In this document: positions 8,428-17,821 of the stretch, piece by piece
How positions within the stretch are numbered: the stretch's first letter is position 1
Layout: each line of letters opens with the position of its first letter
Assembly (NCBI RefSeq): GCF_027627455.1
Contig: NZ_CP115483.1
Span: 1,798,001 to 1,862,000, forward strand
Length of the DNA stretch: 64,000 nucleotides
Direction of reading: 5' to 3'
Source: Sphingobacterium sp. SYP-B4668
GTDB lineage: Bacteria > Bacteroidota > Bacteroidia > Sphingobacteriales > Sphingobacteriaceae
The notes under the pieces: generated by a model
The model's input: only the letters and a program-made list of their open reading frames with translations
The model's database searches: none
Told to the model about the DNA's origin: nothing
Made by a program: the position numbers and the translations under genes

Positions 8428-9258
8428 TTATTTGTTTTTTTGATCTGCCGGTTTTCGGAAGATAAGGTAAAAGCCTACGATAATAAAAGGGATGCTTAAG
8501 AGTTGTCCCATATTGAACAACATGTTTTGCTCAAATGCTTCTTGGTCGATTTTGAAATATTCTAATACAAATCGTGCTCCAAAGAGCAGAACTAAAAAGA
8601 TACCAAATAAGAAGCCCGATTTTCTAGTGCTCTTTTTGTTATAAAGGTACCACATTACGACAAAAATGAGTACGTAGGCTAAAGCCTCGTATAATTGTCC
8701 TGGATGACGAGGTATATTATCATGTTGCTTGAATACGACACCCCAAGGTAAATCTGTTGGCGGGCCAATCATCTCTGAATTGAAAAAATTACCCAATCGA
8801 ACGAATGCTCCTGCAATGGGTACGACCAATACAAGGCGGTCAGCCACCCACATAAAGTTGATTTTTGTCTTTCTTGAGAACAAATATATAGAAGTCAATA
8901 TACCAACAGCAGCTCCGTGGCTAGCCAATCCTGCGAAACCTGTCATTTGAAAATTGCCATTGGCATCCCAACGGAAAGGCAAAAATATTTCTAAGATGTG
9001 ATCTTTGTAATAATCAAATTCATAAAATAAGCAGTGTCCTAGACGAGCACCAATCAATGTACCTACGAAGATGTATATACTCAATTGATCTAATTGCTCC
9101 TGTGTCTTGCCTTCTTTTTTGAAGACCTTAAGCATCAATACATAAGATATAGCGAATGCAGCCAGCCAACAAAGGGCATAATATCGTAAACCAAAAGAAC
9201 CTATTTTGAATATTTCGGGTTGGATATCCCAATTAATAACGTTGAAAAAATTTTCCAT
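8428..9258 (-). CDS. lgt: Prolipoprotein diacylglyceryl transferase
   Basis: Transfers a diacylglyceryl group from phosphatidylglycerol to the lipobox cysteine of prelipoproteins, the first step of lipoprotein maturation at the inner membrane. 276 residues with seven hydrophobic segments. Conserved Lgt motifs are the VRLGNFFNSEMIG signature near residue 150 and the RHPGQLYEALAY motif near residue 185 (canonical RHPSQLYEA). The start MENFFNVINWDIQPEIF at 9258 is typical for Bacteroidota Lgt. The window itself encodes several substrates, namely the SusD, SusE-like, GH76 and OmpA lipoproteins. Confidence 0.94.
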   Translation of the reverse strand: MENFFNVINWDIQPEIFKIGSFGLRYYALCWLAAFAISYVLMLKVFKKEGKTQEQLDQLSIYIFVGTLIGARLGHCLFYEFDYYKDHILEIFLPFRWDANGNFQMTGFAGLASHGAAVGILTSIYLFSRKTKINFMWVADRLVLVVPIAGAFVRLGNFFNSEMIGPPTDLPWGVVFKQHDNIPRHPGQLYEALAYVLIFVVMWYLYNKKSTRKSGFLFGIFLVLLFGARFVLEYFKIDQEAFEQNMLFNMGQLLSIPFIIVGFYLIFRKPADQKNK

Positions 9259-9593
9259 TCGTGATGAATTGTTTTAGAGTTGTAAACTTAGATAAAATGC
9301 TTTGAATTCTCGAGTACCTAGAGGAAAAAAAACAAAATGTAATTTTCCTTTTTACAATTTTTAAATCAGCTACCACAGTACTATATGTCTAAATCATTTA
9401 TGCAAAAAGGAGTATCTTGTCTATACTACATAAATCCTAATGAAAATATATGTTAAACAGGTTAGCGAATTCGATCCGTATACAAAAAGGTTTCGGAGGA
9501 ATGTAATGATATATTTGTAAGAAAATTTTAGTTTATCTATGTTTGTATATAGTGAATCCCGAGCGGATTAAATCTGATTTTAAATACGTTAAC
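9259..9593. other. Divergent intergenic region lgt / M42 peptidase
   Basis: 335 bases with no gene. It holds a putative minus-strand -7 region for lgt (9284-9300), which shares the string AAACTTAGATAAA with the regions before recX and the SNF2 gene. It also holds a plus-strand TATATTTG -7 box at 9510-9517 for the peptidase gene, without a convincing TTG 17 to 23 bases upstream. Confidence 0.5.
9284..9300 (-). promoter_or_regulatory. Putative lgt promoter element
   Basis: The minus strand reads GCATTTTATCTAAGTTT, 26 bases before the start codon. The same string precedes the SNF2 gene (43087-43103), and a shorter form precedes recX (29068-29080). The last part resembles the -7 box TAnnTTTG (here TAAGTTTA); no clear -33 element. 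Confidence 0.4.
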
Positions 9594-10712
9594 ATGGCAA
9601 AAAAGAGCGATACAAAAGAAGTGAAACATATACCGGTTGTAACCAAAGAATCTCTTTCTTTTTTTGAAAAATATATCAACAATCCATCCCCAACAGGATT
9701 TGAGTGGCAGGGACAACGCATGTGGCTGGACTATTTGAAACCTTATGTAGATCAAACTTATATTGATAATTATGGTACGGCAGTGGGAATTATTAATCCC
9801 GATGCTCCGTATAAAGTGGTTATTGAAGCTCATGCTGATGAGATTTCATGGTTTGTTAACTACATCACCAAAGATGGGTTGATTTATGTAGTACGCAATG
9901 GTGGTTCGGATCATCAAATTGCTCCTTCGAAACGAGTAAATATCCATACAGACAAAGGAATGGTGAAGGCTGTATTCGGCTGGCCTGCAATTCATACCCG
10001 TTCGGGTGAAAAAGAGGAATCACCGAGTTTGAAGAATATTTTTTTGGACTGTGGCTGCACTAGTAAAGAAGAAATCGAAGCATTGGGCATCCATGTAGGT
10101 TCGGTCGTGACTTACGAAGACGAATTTATGGTGTTGAATGACCGCTATTATGTTGGGCGTGCACTAGACAATAGGGCAGGCGGTTTTATGATTACCGAAG
10201 TGGCTCGTTTACTGAAAGAAAACAAGAAAAAATTACCTTTTGGCCTTTATATCGTGAATTCTGTGCAAGAGGAAATCGGACTAAGAGGAGCAGAGATGAT
10301 TGCGGATTATATTAAACCCAATGTGGCCATAGTCACAGATGTAACCCATGATACTCAGACCCCAATGATAAACAAAATTACACAAGGAGACCTCGCGTGT
10401 GGTGCGGGACCTGTGTTATCTTATGCACCAGCAGTACAGATAAATCTCAATAAATTATTGATACAAGTCGCTGAGAAAAACCAAATTCCTTTTCAAAGAC
10501 AAGCGTGCTCGCGTTTTACGGGTACTGATACTGATGCTTTTGCCTATTCTAATGGTGGTGTACCTTCAGCATTGATTTCATTGCCGCTAAGATACATGCA
10601 TACCACGGTAGAAATGATTCACAAAGAGGATGTAGACAATGTAATCAGATTGATTTACCAAACTGTACTGGCAATAGAAGCTGGTCAAGATTTTAGAACA
10701 TTTAAGAACTAA
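9594..10712 (+). CDS. M42 family metallopeptidase (glutamyl/deblocking aminopeptidase type)
   Basis: 372-residue cytosolic aminopeptidase with a binuclear metal centre. Recognisable motifs are SPTGFEW near the N-terminus, EAHADEISWFV (metal histidine and aspartate), GRALDNRAGGF with the bridging aspartate, NSVQEEIGLRGAE with the catalytic EE pair, VTDVTHDT, and CSRFTGTDTDAF...YMHTTVEMI near the C-terminus. M42 enzymes form large tetrahedral particles and degrade peptides. The ATG at 9594 (MAKKSDTKEV) is preferred over a TTG 17 codons upstream. DUF3467 follows 23 bases later and is probably co-transcribed. Confidence 0.9.
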   Translation: MAKKSDTKEVKHIPVVTKESLSFFEKYINNPSPTGFEWQGQRMWLDYLKPYVDQTYIDNYGTAVGIINPDAPYKVVIEAHADEISWFVNYITKDGLIYVVRNGGSDHQIAPSKRVNIHTDKGMVKAVFGWPAIHTRSGEKEESPSLKNIFLDCGCTSKEEIEALGIHVGSVVTYEDEFMVLNDRYYVGRALDNRAGGFMITEVARLLKENKKKLPFGLYIVNSVQEEIGLRGAEMIADYIKPNVAIVTDVTHDTQTPMINKITQGDLACGAGPVLSYAPAVQINLNKLLIQVAEKNQIPFQRQACSRFTGTDTDAFAYSNGGVPSALISLPLRYMHTTVEMIHKEDVDNVIRLIYQTVLAIEAGQDFRTFKN

Positions 10713-10735
10713 TCAAAATTACATTACATTATAAT

Positions 10736-11047
10736 ATGGAAAATAATAGTCAGGAAAACCAAGAGTTGAGTATTGAGTTGACCGAAGAGGTAGCGGAAGG
10801 GACTTATTCCAATCTAGCCATAATTACCCATTCCTCTACGGAGTTTGTTGTCGATTTTGTGCGTATCATGCCAGGAGTACCTAAGGCGAAAGTAAAATCT
10901 CGGATTATCCTAACACCAGAGCATGCGAAAAGGCTTTTGGGCGCGTTGCAAGATAATATTGTCCGTTTTGAAGCTCAAAATGGTACTATTAAAACAAACG
11001 AAAACAGTTTACCACTTAATTTTGGTGGTCCTACAGGCGAGGCCTAG
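10736..11047 (+). CDS. DUF3467 family protein
   Basis: 103-residue small acidic protein of the DUF3467 family, recognised from the SNLAIITHSSTEFVVDFVRI core and the ILTPEHAKRLLGALQDNI helix. The family is widespread and has no established function. No signal peptide or membrane segment is present. It sits 23 bases after the M42 peptidase gene and before a strong terminator, so the two are probably one transcription unit. Confidence 0.85.
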   Translation: MENNSQENQELSIELTEEVAEGTYSNLAIITHSSTEFVVDFVRIMPGVPKAKVKSRIILTPEHAKRLLGALQDNIVRFEAQNGTIKTNENSLPLNFGGPTGEA

Positions 11048-11348
11048 CCCTTACTCTTGCTGCATTTATCAATAGTATCTCCGGTAAATGCGGCAAGAGC
11101 ATTTTTTCTTTCTTTTTAAATTCTCGATCAAATCGTTTTTCTGGACTTTGTTACTACTCTCTAGACTTGGATGTAGTATTTGTACGTTGTGGATGCAAGG
11201 ACTACATTGTCGTGGCCAATGGCGTGGTGTTAGGTGCAAGCAGAAAAAAATAAGGTGCTAGCACAACAGTTGGCACTGTTTTTTGTTCTATCTTACAAAT
11301 AGAGTCTAAATCTTAGACAGATAGCAACAATAAAAAAAATAAGCATAT
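11048..11348. other. Intergenic region with terminator
   Basis: 301 bases. The left part holds the terminator at 11054-11108. I see no coding frame, RNA gene or clear TTG/TAnnTTTG pair in the rest, though the promoter of the downstream GNAT-nitrilase gene should be here. Confidence 0.5.
11054..11108 (+). terminator. Terminator after DUF3467 gene
   Basis: A 15-base inverted repeat (11054-11068 with 11085-11099, one G-T wobble) and a 16-base loop are followed by ATTTTTTCTTTC. It lies a few bases after the DUF3467 stop codon. Confidence 0.85.
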
Positions 11349-12857
11349 ATGGATATACAGGTAAGACCGCTAACCAAAAAAGATTACAGAGACCTGAAGA
11401 AATCAATGGAGGAGGCCTATCAAGGTATGGGAGAGGTATGGACACGCGAGAACATTGTAGATTTGATTGATATATTTCCCGAGGGACAATTGTGTGTAGA
11501 GGTGAATGGACATGTAGTGGCATGTGCATTGTCCATCGTTCTTAACTCCAAGAAGAATAATATTTATGATAGTTACTACGAAATCATTGACGATGGTAAA
11601 TTTTCTAAACACAACGATGATGGGGATACCTTGTATGGGATAGAGGTCTTTGTACATCCTGATCATCGAGCACTTCGATTGGGAAGACGCTTGTACGACT
11701 CACGTAAGGAATTGTGTGAGCAGATGAATCTTAAAAGTATAGTTGCAGGCGGACGTATTCCAAATTATCACAACTACTCGGACAAAATGAGTCCGAGGGT
11801 ATACATCGACAAGGTCAAGCGTAAGGAAATCTTCGACCCAACACTTACTTTTCAGCTGTCCAATGATTTTCATGTCAAAAAGATACTTAAAAATTATCTG
11901 CCTGAGGATGCCGAATCTATGGAGTTTGCAGTGTTATTGGAATGGAACAATATTTATTATGAACCTGATTCTAGGTCGATTTCTACGTCAAAGCAGACCA
12001 TTAGGTTGGGCTTGGTGCAATGGCAGATGCGGCTTTTTGATAATATTGAAGCATTCTATGATCAGGTAGAATTCTTTGTCGATACAGTGAGTGATTACGG
12101 GGCTGATTTTGTGATGTTTCCCGAGTTTTTCAATACACCATTGATGAAACCATTCAATGATTTGCCAGAACGGAATGCCATGCAGCGTTTAGCAGCGATG
12201 ACAAATGAAATCGTGGATCGCATTCAGCAATTTGCAGTTTCCTATAATGTGAATATCATTGCTGGATCGATGCCGATATTCGAAAATAACAAATTATACA
12301 ACGTATCTTATCTCTGTCACCGCAGTGGAAAGGTAGATTCTTATCGCAAGATTCACATCACTCCAAATGAATTCAAATACTATGGAATGGTAGGAGGGAA
12401 TGAAGTCAAGGTATTTGATACAGATTGCGGTAAAATCGGGTTGTTGATTTGTTATGATGTTGAATTTCCAGAATTGGGTCGTATTTTGGCCGATCAAGGG
12501 ATGCAGATTCTGTTCGTCCCTTTTATGACCGATACACAGAATGGATATATCCGAGTACGCACCTGTGCCCAAGCGAGAGCAATTGAAAATGAATGCTATG
12601 TCGCAATAGCAGGTTCAGTAGGAAATCTACCAAGAGTTAATAATATGGATATACAATATTCACAATCCGCTGTATTTACCCCCTCGGACTTTGCATTTCC
12701 AAACAATGCCATAAAGGCCGAAGCTACTCCAAATGCCGAGATGGTATTGATTGCTGACGTCGACCTTTATGCCTTACGTGATCTGCATGAATATGGTACC
12801 GTCAAAGTGATGAAAGACAGGAGAAAAGACTTGTATGAGGTCAATTTGCTTAAATAA
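11349..12857 (+). CDS. GNAT acetyltransferase fused to a nitrilase-family carbon-nitrogen hydrolase
   Basis: 502 residues in two domains. Residues 1 to about 170 form a GNAT N-acetyltransferase with the acetyl-CoA loop region HPDHRALRLGRRLYDSR. Residues from about 218 form a carbon-nitrogen hydrolase with the full catalytic triad E259 (FPEFFNTP), K334 (YRKIHITPNE) and C368 (LLICYDVEFPE). The architecture is known from several bacterial phyla but its substrate is not established. The C-terminal half resembles amidohydrolases that cleave small amides such as deaminated glutathione or N-carbamoyl compounds. The gene is a single unit with its own terminator. Confidence 0.88.
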   Translation: MDIQVRPLTKKDYRDLKKSMEEAYQGMGEVWTRENIVDLIDIFPEGQLCVEVNGHVVACALSIVLNSKKNNIYDSYYEIIDDGKFSKHNDDGDTLYGIEVFVHPDHRALRLGRRLYDSRKELCEQMNLKSIVAGGRIPNYHNYSDKMSPRVYIDKVKRKEIFDPTLTFQLSNDFHVKKILKNYLPEDAESMEFAVLLEWNNIYYEPDSRSISTSKQTIRLGLVQWQMRLFDNIEAFYDQVEFFVDTVSDYGADFVMFPEFFNTPLMKPFNDLPERNAMQRLAAMTNEIVDRIQQFAVSYNVNIIAGSMPIFENNKLYNVSYLCHRSGKVDSYRKIHITPNEFKYYGMVGGNEVKVFDTDCGKIGLLICYDVEFPELGRILADQGMQILFVPFMTDTQNGYIRVRTCAQARAIENECYVAIAGSVGNLPRVNNMDIQYSQSAVFTPSDFAFPNNAIKAEATPNAEMVLIADVDLYALRDLHEYGTVKVMKDRRKDLYEVNLLK

Positions 12858-12895
12858 AGCAAAAGGGCAGTCCTCGGGCTTCCCTTTTGCTTCAT
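12857..12895. terminator. Bidirectional terminator between GNAT-nitrilase gene and smc
   Basis: Perfect 10-base stem AGCAAAAGGG / CCCTTTTGCT (12858-12867, 12882-12891) with a 14-base loop, placed between two convergent genes. Confidence 0.75.
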
Positions 12896-12911
12896 TGTAA
12901 GAAATAGTGTC

Positions 12912-15900
12912 TTAGGCTACGTCACGTAAATCAACAGCCACTACTCTCGAAATCCCTTGCTCGACCATAGTCACCCCATAGATAACATCTGTACTGGCAA
13001 TCGTCCGCTTATTATGTGATACTACAATAAACTGGGACTCATTGGAGAACTCTCGAATTATATTGTTGAATTTGTCAATATTAGTATCATCTAACGGAGC
13101 ATCTACCTCGTCGAAGATACAGAATGGAGCAGGCTTCAAAAGATATAGTGAAAATAGTAAAGCTGTGGATGTCAAAGTCTTTTCACCACCAGAGAGTTGA
13201 TTGATGGATAGCGGGCGTTTTCCCTTAGGTCTGGCAATGATATCAATGTCGGATTCCAGCGGATTGTTAGGGTCCGATAGTATCAGGTCACAGCTATCTT
13301 CTTCATTAAATAAGGAACGAAATACCCGAATGAAATTGTCCCGTATCGTATTGAATGCGCTCATGAACTTGTCCTTAGCCGTATCATCGATTTCCTTTAT
13401 GGTGGCCATTAACGAATCTTTTGCTTCCAATAAGTCAGATTTTTCCTTCGTTATAAAATTCGAACGTTCGTTCATTTCATCATAAGCTTCTTTCGCCATG
13501 GGGTTGATGGAACCATATTCGTCGAGTTGTTTTTTGATTTTCTGACAGCTGATTTGTAAATGTTCTTGGGAAGCATCGGATTCTGGCGGTTCGTTTTCCA
13601 AAAGATCTTTAAGATCGATGTTAAATTCGACGGCAAGACGTTCTTTTAGACTATTGAGGTCAATCTGCAGTTTTGTCTTTTTATCTTTAATTTCGCCTAT
13701 TAATACATCAGTAAGATCTTTAGACTTGCGCAATTGGGTGATTTGTTCTTCCAAATCGATAATGATTTTGCGGGAGCTATAGAAATCTTCCTCGATGTCG
13801 TTTAATCCTTTTTCCAAAGATTCCTTTTGCGCATACATAGCAATTAGGTCTTCGTCATTATGGTCGACATGCTGTAACGTATCTTTTATTTGCAGTTGTA
13901 CCATGTCATGTTCGACGGTGTTTTTTTCAATTCTTTCCTCGAATGATTCTTTTTGTACTTCTCTATATTCTAGATCCTTCTGTATGCTGGATAATTTGTT
14001 CTGTTGTTGGTGAAAAAGAATATTTTGTTGATTGAATACCGCAGATTTATCGGTCAAAATATCCGAAACTTCATTAAAGTTTTCGTGAAGATCATTTAAA
14101 CTAATTTCCTTTTGTTGAATTTCGATCTTAAGGTCTTGCAAAGATGGGTCCGCTTTCATCAAATCATTCGTGATATTGGTGATTTTCTCTTCAATATCTT
14201 GTTTCCGATTTTGACTATTCGTGATGAATGTTTGGTACTGCTCCTGCTTGGTTTTGACCGAGATAAGCTCGTTATTGAAACGGTTCAACTGTTGACGGAG
14301 TTCGTCAATGACCTCTTTTTGGGAATTATTTTTAAAAGTCGATAGTCGGGTTGTTTCCTCTACCTCCCGGTTTTGTAGATCTAATATCTGAATATTGAGC
14401 GTTTTGATTTCTTTTGCTAGGTTTTCCAAATTCTTGGCCCTACCGATTCTTTTACCTTCAAACAGTCCAACCGAACCACCCATTAACCCCAATTTATTTT
14501 TGGAAAATTTTCCCTCTTTATGAAGGATAACTCGTTCATCACTCGGTAACGCCGTATCTAAGTCCGCAATCTCTGGGTTTTTAATGATTACAACATGCTG
14601 AAGAAGCAATTGGCACAATGCCTTATATTTCTCATCAACGCTAATGATGTCCAGAGCCGAAATAAAACGCTCATCTGCTAATTCGGTGATAGCGGGAGCT
14701 TGTTGGATCGCTTCTAATACGAAAAAGTTGGCTCGCCCTCTTGCCGAATCACTTAAGAGCTGTATGGCTTGCACTGCATCTTGTTGCCTGTCCACTACGT
14801 AATGATTCATGATGGGCTCGAGGTAGTTTTCAATTGCTACACGATAATCTTCTTTACAAAAGAGGATGTCGGAGAATAGTGGGAATTGTTTTTTCCAACC
14901 TGCATTCTTTCTTAGAAAACGGATAGATTCAGGAAATCCCTCTAAGTTGTCTACCAAAGATTTAGTCAGATTGTATTCATTTTGTTTGGCATCCACAATA
15001 CGATTTTGTCTATTTAACTCATCTTTAATTTCTTGAACCTTGAGCTCGGTCTGGGAAATTTGACTTTGCAATTCTGTCTCTAGTTGTAATGTAGATTCAT
15101 ACTGCTGTTGTTGAGCCTCGACCCGTCCTTCTAACTCTGCTACAGCAATATTGAATTGATTTAATTCGCTTTCCTTTGATGCTGTATCATTGACATTGCG
15201 AAGTGACTCTTGTTGAAGCGCATCCTTTTGGATATTAAGAATTGCTATCTCTTTTTCTAACTGATAGATTTTATTCTGAAGTTCACTTTTCTCTCTCTGG
15301 ACGACATCTAGCTTCGCCTTTGCGGATTGCTGTTGTGCCCGCAATTCCTCTACGCCTGTCTTATTGGTTTGGAGGTCATCTTGGATTGAATCAAATTTGG
15401 CTTGTTCTTCAAATAGTTCTTCGTTCAGCCTTTTGATGTTATAAATTGCATGCTTGAGTTGCTGTTTGTCATTGGCCAATTCATTGGCCAACCTTGAATC
15501 CTTCTCTTGAAGGTGACGCATTTGTTCGTTTTTTATTTTTTTCTCGGATTCATAGGCCCGGATTTTATTGACATATTCATGTGTGCTTTTTTGCTGGATC
15601 GAGAGGTTTTGTTCTTTAGAGAGGATGTCCTTTTTCTTCTCTCGAAGGTCAGTCTCAACTATACCAATATGCGACTGGCTCTGTTGGTTAGTTTCTTGCT
15701 GTACTCGTTCTTGCTCTTCTAACTTTTCAAGATCTTGGCTGAAATCCGCTAATTTGAAATAGGCCAAGCTGATGCTAGCATTTTTATACTCGTCCTTCAA
15801 TTTGAAGTATTTATCCGCCTTTTTAGCTTGATTTTCTAGACTTTTAAGATTTTTTCCGATTTCAAAAAGAAGATCATCCACCCGGCTTAGGTCGGCCTCG

Positions 15901-16451
15901 GTATCTTTGAGTTTAGACAAGGTTTGCTTTTTACGGACCTTATATTTCGATATTCCAGAGGCTTCTTCGAAAAGATCGCGACGTGAATTGTCCTTATTAT
16001 TGATGATTTCATCTATCATCTTCAGTTCGATGATTGAATAGGTGTCGGCACCTAGGCCAGTGTCTAATAATAGGTCGGTTATATCTTTCAATCTACATTT
16101 GACATCATTAAGCCTATACTCACTATCGCCGTTTCGATATAGTTTACGAGTGATATTGACCATTGAGAATTCAGTAGGAAGGATGTTTTTTGTATTATTG
16201 AAAGTTAGTGATACTTCAGCTAGATTCGCAGGCTTACGGTTTTTAGTGCCATTGAATATGATGTTCTCCATCTTTTCAGAGCGAAGGGCTTTGGTGCTTT
16301 GCTCACCCAGCACCCAACGAATTGCATCTACTACATTAGATTTGCCACAGCCATTTGGCCCCACGATTGCCGTAACACCTTCATTAAAGTTGATCGTAAT
16401 CTTATCACCAAAACTTTTGAACCCCTTTATTTCTAACTTCGTTAACTGCAT
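12912..16451 (-). CDS. smc: Chromosome segregation ATPase SMC
   Basis: 1179 residues, the normal size of bacterial SMC. The N-terminal head has the Walker A loop GPNGCGKS (residues 31-38) and Q-loop region. Two long coiled coils (about 170-490 and 670-1000) flank a hinge with FPESIRFLRKNAGWKKQFP and DSARGRANFFVL. The C-terminal head has the signature LSGGEKT and Walker B FCIFDEVDAPLDD, followed by the SHNKRT switch. SMC dimers condense and align the replicated chromosome arms together with ScpA and ScpB, which are not in this window. The gene is transcribed alone. Confidence 0.97.
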   Translation of the reverse strand: MQLTKLEIKGFKSFGDKITINFNEGVTAIVGPNGCGKSNVVDAIRWVLGEQSTKALRSEKMENIIFNGTKNRKPANLAEVSLTFNNTKNILPTEFSMVNITRKLYRNGDSEYRLNDVKCRLKDITDLLLDTGLGADTYSIIELKMIDEIINNKDNSRRDLFEEASGISKYKVRKKQTLSKLKDTEADLSRVDDLLFEIGKNLKSLENQAKKADKYFKLKDEYKNASISLAYFKLADFSQDLEKLEEQERVQQETNQQSQSHIGIVETDLREKKKDILSKEQNLSIQQKSTHEYVNKIRAYESEKKIKNEQMRHLQEKDSRLANELANDKQQLKHAIYNIKRLNEELFEEQAKFDSIQDDLQTNKTGVEELRAQQQSAKAKLDVVQREKSELQNKIYQLEKEIAILNIQKDALQQESLRNVNDTASKESELNQFNIAVAELEGRVEAQQQQYESTLQLETELQSQISQTELKVQEIKDELNRQNRIVDAKQNEYNLTKSLVDNLEGFPESIRFLRKNAGWKKQFPLFSDILFCKEDYRVAIENYLEPIMNHYVVDRQQDAVQAIQLLSDSARGRANFFVLEAIQQAPAITELADERFISALDIISVDEKYKALCQLLLQHVVIIKNPEIADLDTALPSDERVILHKEGKFSKNKLGLMGGSVGLFEGKRIGRAKNLENLAKEIKTLNIQILDLQNREVEETTRLSTFKNNSQKEVIDELRQQLNRFNNELISVKTKQEQYQTFITNSQNRKQDIEEKITNITNDLMKADPSLQDLKIEIQQKEISLNDLHENFNEVSDILTDKSAVFNQQNILFHQQQNKLSSIQKDLEYREVQKESFEERIEKNTVEHDMVQLQIKDTLQHVDHNDEDLIAMYAQKESLEKGLNDIEEDFYSSRKIIIDLEEQITQLRKSKDLTDVLIGEIKDKKTKLQIDLNSLKERLAVEFNIDLKDLLENEPPESDASQEHLQISCQKIKKQLDEYGSINPMAKEAYDEMNERSNFITKEKSDLLEAKDSLMATIKEIDDTAKDKFMSAFNTIRDNFIRVFRSLFNEEDSCDLILSDPNNPLESDIDIIARPKGKRPLSINQLSGGEKTLTSTALLFSLYLLKPAPFCIFDEVDAPLDDTNIDKFNNIIREFSNESQFIVVSHNKRTIASTDVIYGVTMVEQGISRVVAVDLRDVA

Positions 16452-16484
16452 ATTTCTTGATTTACTTCTTCTAAAATTAACGTG

Positions 16485-16512
16485 CGAAAATACTAAATAT
16501 GTTTATATTCAA
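16485..16512 (-). promoter_or_regulatory. Probable smc promoter
   Basis: On the minus strand TTG (16512-16510), 17 bases, then TATTTTCG (16492-16485), one mismatch to TAnnTTTG, 34 bases before the smc start. Confidence 0.45.
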
Positions 16513-16583
16513 GTCATACTAAATTATACAGTAGTAATAATTTAGTGAATAAATTAGTTGGGATCTAATCTATTTATGCTAGA

Positions 16584-16619
16584 CACAAGGATACCGACTT
16601 TAGGGGCGGTATCCTTGTG
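16584..16619 (-). terminator. Hairpin at the end of the mannan locus operon
   Basis: A perfect 13-base stem (CACAAGGATACCG at 16584-16596 pairing with 16607-16619) and a 10-base loop, 13 bases beyond the last GH76 stop codon. No U tract follows, so it may stabilise the 3' end rather than terminate. Confidence 0.55.
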
Positions 16620-16632
16620 AGTATAATAGGGA

Positions 16633-17820
16633 TTATAGCTTGGCTAAACGTGCATACATCTCTGCTATTGCAAATTGATCTAGGAGCCATTTTTGGTCGG
16701 ACGGCTTTGTATTGGAGGACCAATCTTTTCCAAAAAGACCATTTTTATCGCGCATGGATTTCCACGCATAATTTAGGTTTGCCTGAAAGGCGTTGATGAA
16801 TTGCTTGTCATTGTCCTGATGGTACAATTCGATGTAACCCCTCAGCATAATGGCTATGAACCAATTGTCACTCTTTTTCAAGATAGGGTATGCTCCAGAT
16901 TTACTTGTTCCAGTTGCTGGAGCAGAGAAGAAATAACCTAATGCGGATTTAGCTGATGCTTGTGCATTTTTTAGGAAATGTTCTTGTTTTGTTAATTTGT
17001 AAAGTAGCGCTCCTGCTTGTATCATCTGTCCCGTATTGTAAGGATACTTAGTTTTTTGCACCTCGCCCTTGAGATTTATATTGTCCCAATATAAATGATC
17101 GGCAGGATCTTCTAAATACTTTATCGTCCAATCATACAGGCTGATTGCTTCTTTTAGGTAGCTCTCCTCTTGGGTGGCTTCATATAGTTTTAGCAAGTAT
17201 ACGACAGCGGGGGCATTCGAACAGGTGTTTTTAGATTCCTTTCGCTGTTCGCACCAATAGATTCCACCGCCAAGCTTGTCGTCCATTCCACTTGCTACAA
17301 AGGTCCATATTTCTTTAGATTTTTCTAAATATGCAGGCTCTTTAGTATGTAGATACAAATCCGCAAAGTCGATACCTAGCCAGATGTTGTCGTCGTAGAA
17401 TCGGTCGGATAATGGCGCACTATTAACATATGAGGCATAAGCCACTGGTTGGCGTTTATCGTAGTAGTTCTCCAAACCTGGTAATACCACTTTGTCGATA
17501 TGGGCCTTAATGCGAGGGTCGTTGGATTTCTCAAGTAGAGCTGTGTAAGCAGAAAGGCTTCCCGAAAATGGCCAAAGATAGGAATAAGGGTTTGACTTCT
17601 TTTCGTTCTCTCCGCCTCCAAGATAACTTGCATTGTAGGCATTGTCAAAGGGATATGTTTCTCTATAAAGATGTTTCCCATCAGCAACTCCATAAAGTTT
17701 TTCAATTATAGAAAGACTTTTAGTTGCCTTTTCATAATTTGAATTATTGGTGCTTTTTTGAGCAAAAACACTTGTCGTGAGTACGACAGCTACACTTATT
17801 CCAATGATTTGCTTGATCAT
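16633..17820 (-). CDS. Glycoside hydrolase family 76 protein (putative endo-alpha-1,6-mannanase)
   Basis: 395 residues with an N-terminal signal peptide ending near VFAQ, so periplasmic or exported. The fold is an (alpha/alpha)6 barrel; the adjacent aspartates typical of the GH76 active site are D143-D144 in RFYDDNIWLG. Other family features are GGGIYWCEQRKESKNTCSNAPAV and the YNTGQMIQAGALLYK segment. GH76 enzymes hydrolyse alpha-1,6-mannan backbones such as that of yeast mannan. I use the ATG at 17820 (MIKQIIGISVAV) because the longer frame from 17880 would put 20 residues before the signal peptide and overlap the upstream gene. One base separates it from the preceding gene. Confidence 0.85.
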   Translation of the reverse strand: MIKQIIGISVAVVLTTSVFAQKSTNNSNYEKATKSLSIIEKLYGVADGKHLYRETYPFDNAYNASYLGGGENEKKSNPYSYLWPFSGSLSAYTALLEKSNDPRIKAHIDKVVLPGLENYYDKRQPVAYASYVNSAPLSDRFYDDNIWLGIDFADLYLHTKEPAYLEKSKEIWTFVASGMDDKLGGGIYWCEQRKESKNTCSNAPAVVYLLKLYEATQEESYLKEAISLYDWTIKYLEDPADHLYWDNINLKGEVQKTKYPYNTGQMIQAGALLYKLTKQEHFLKNAQASAKSALGYFFSAPATGTSKSGAYPILKKSDNWFIAIMLRGYIELYHQDNDKQFINAFQANLNYAWKSMRDKNGLFGKDWSSNTKPSDQKWLLDQFAIAEMYARLAKL

Positions 17821-17821
17821 T

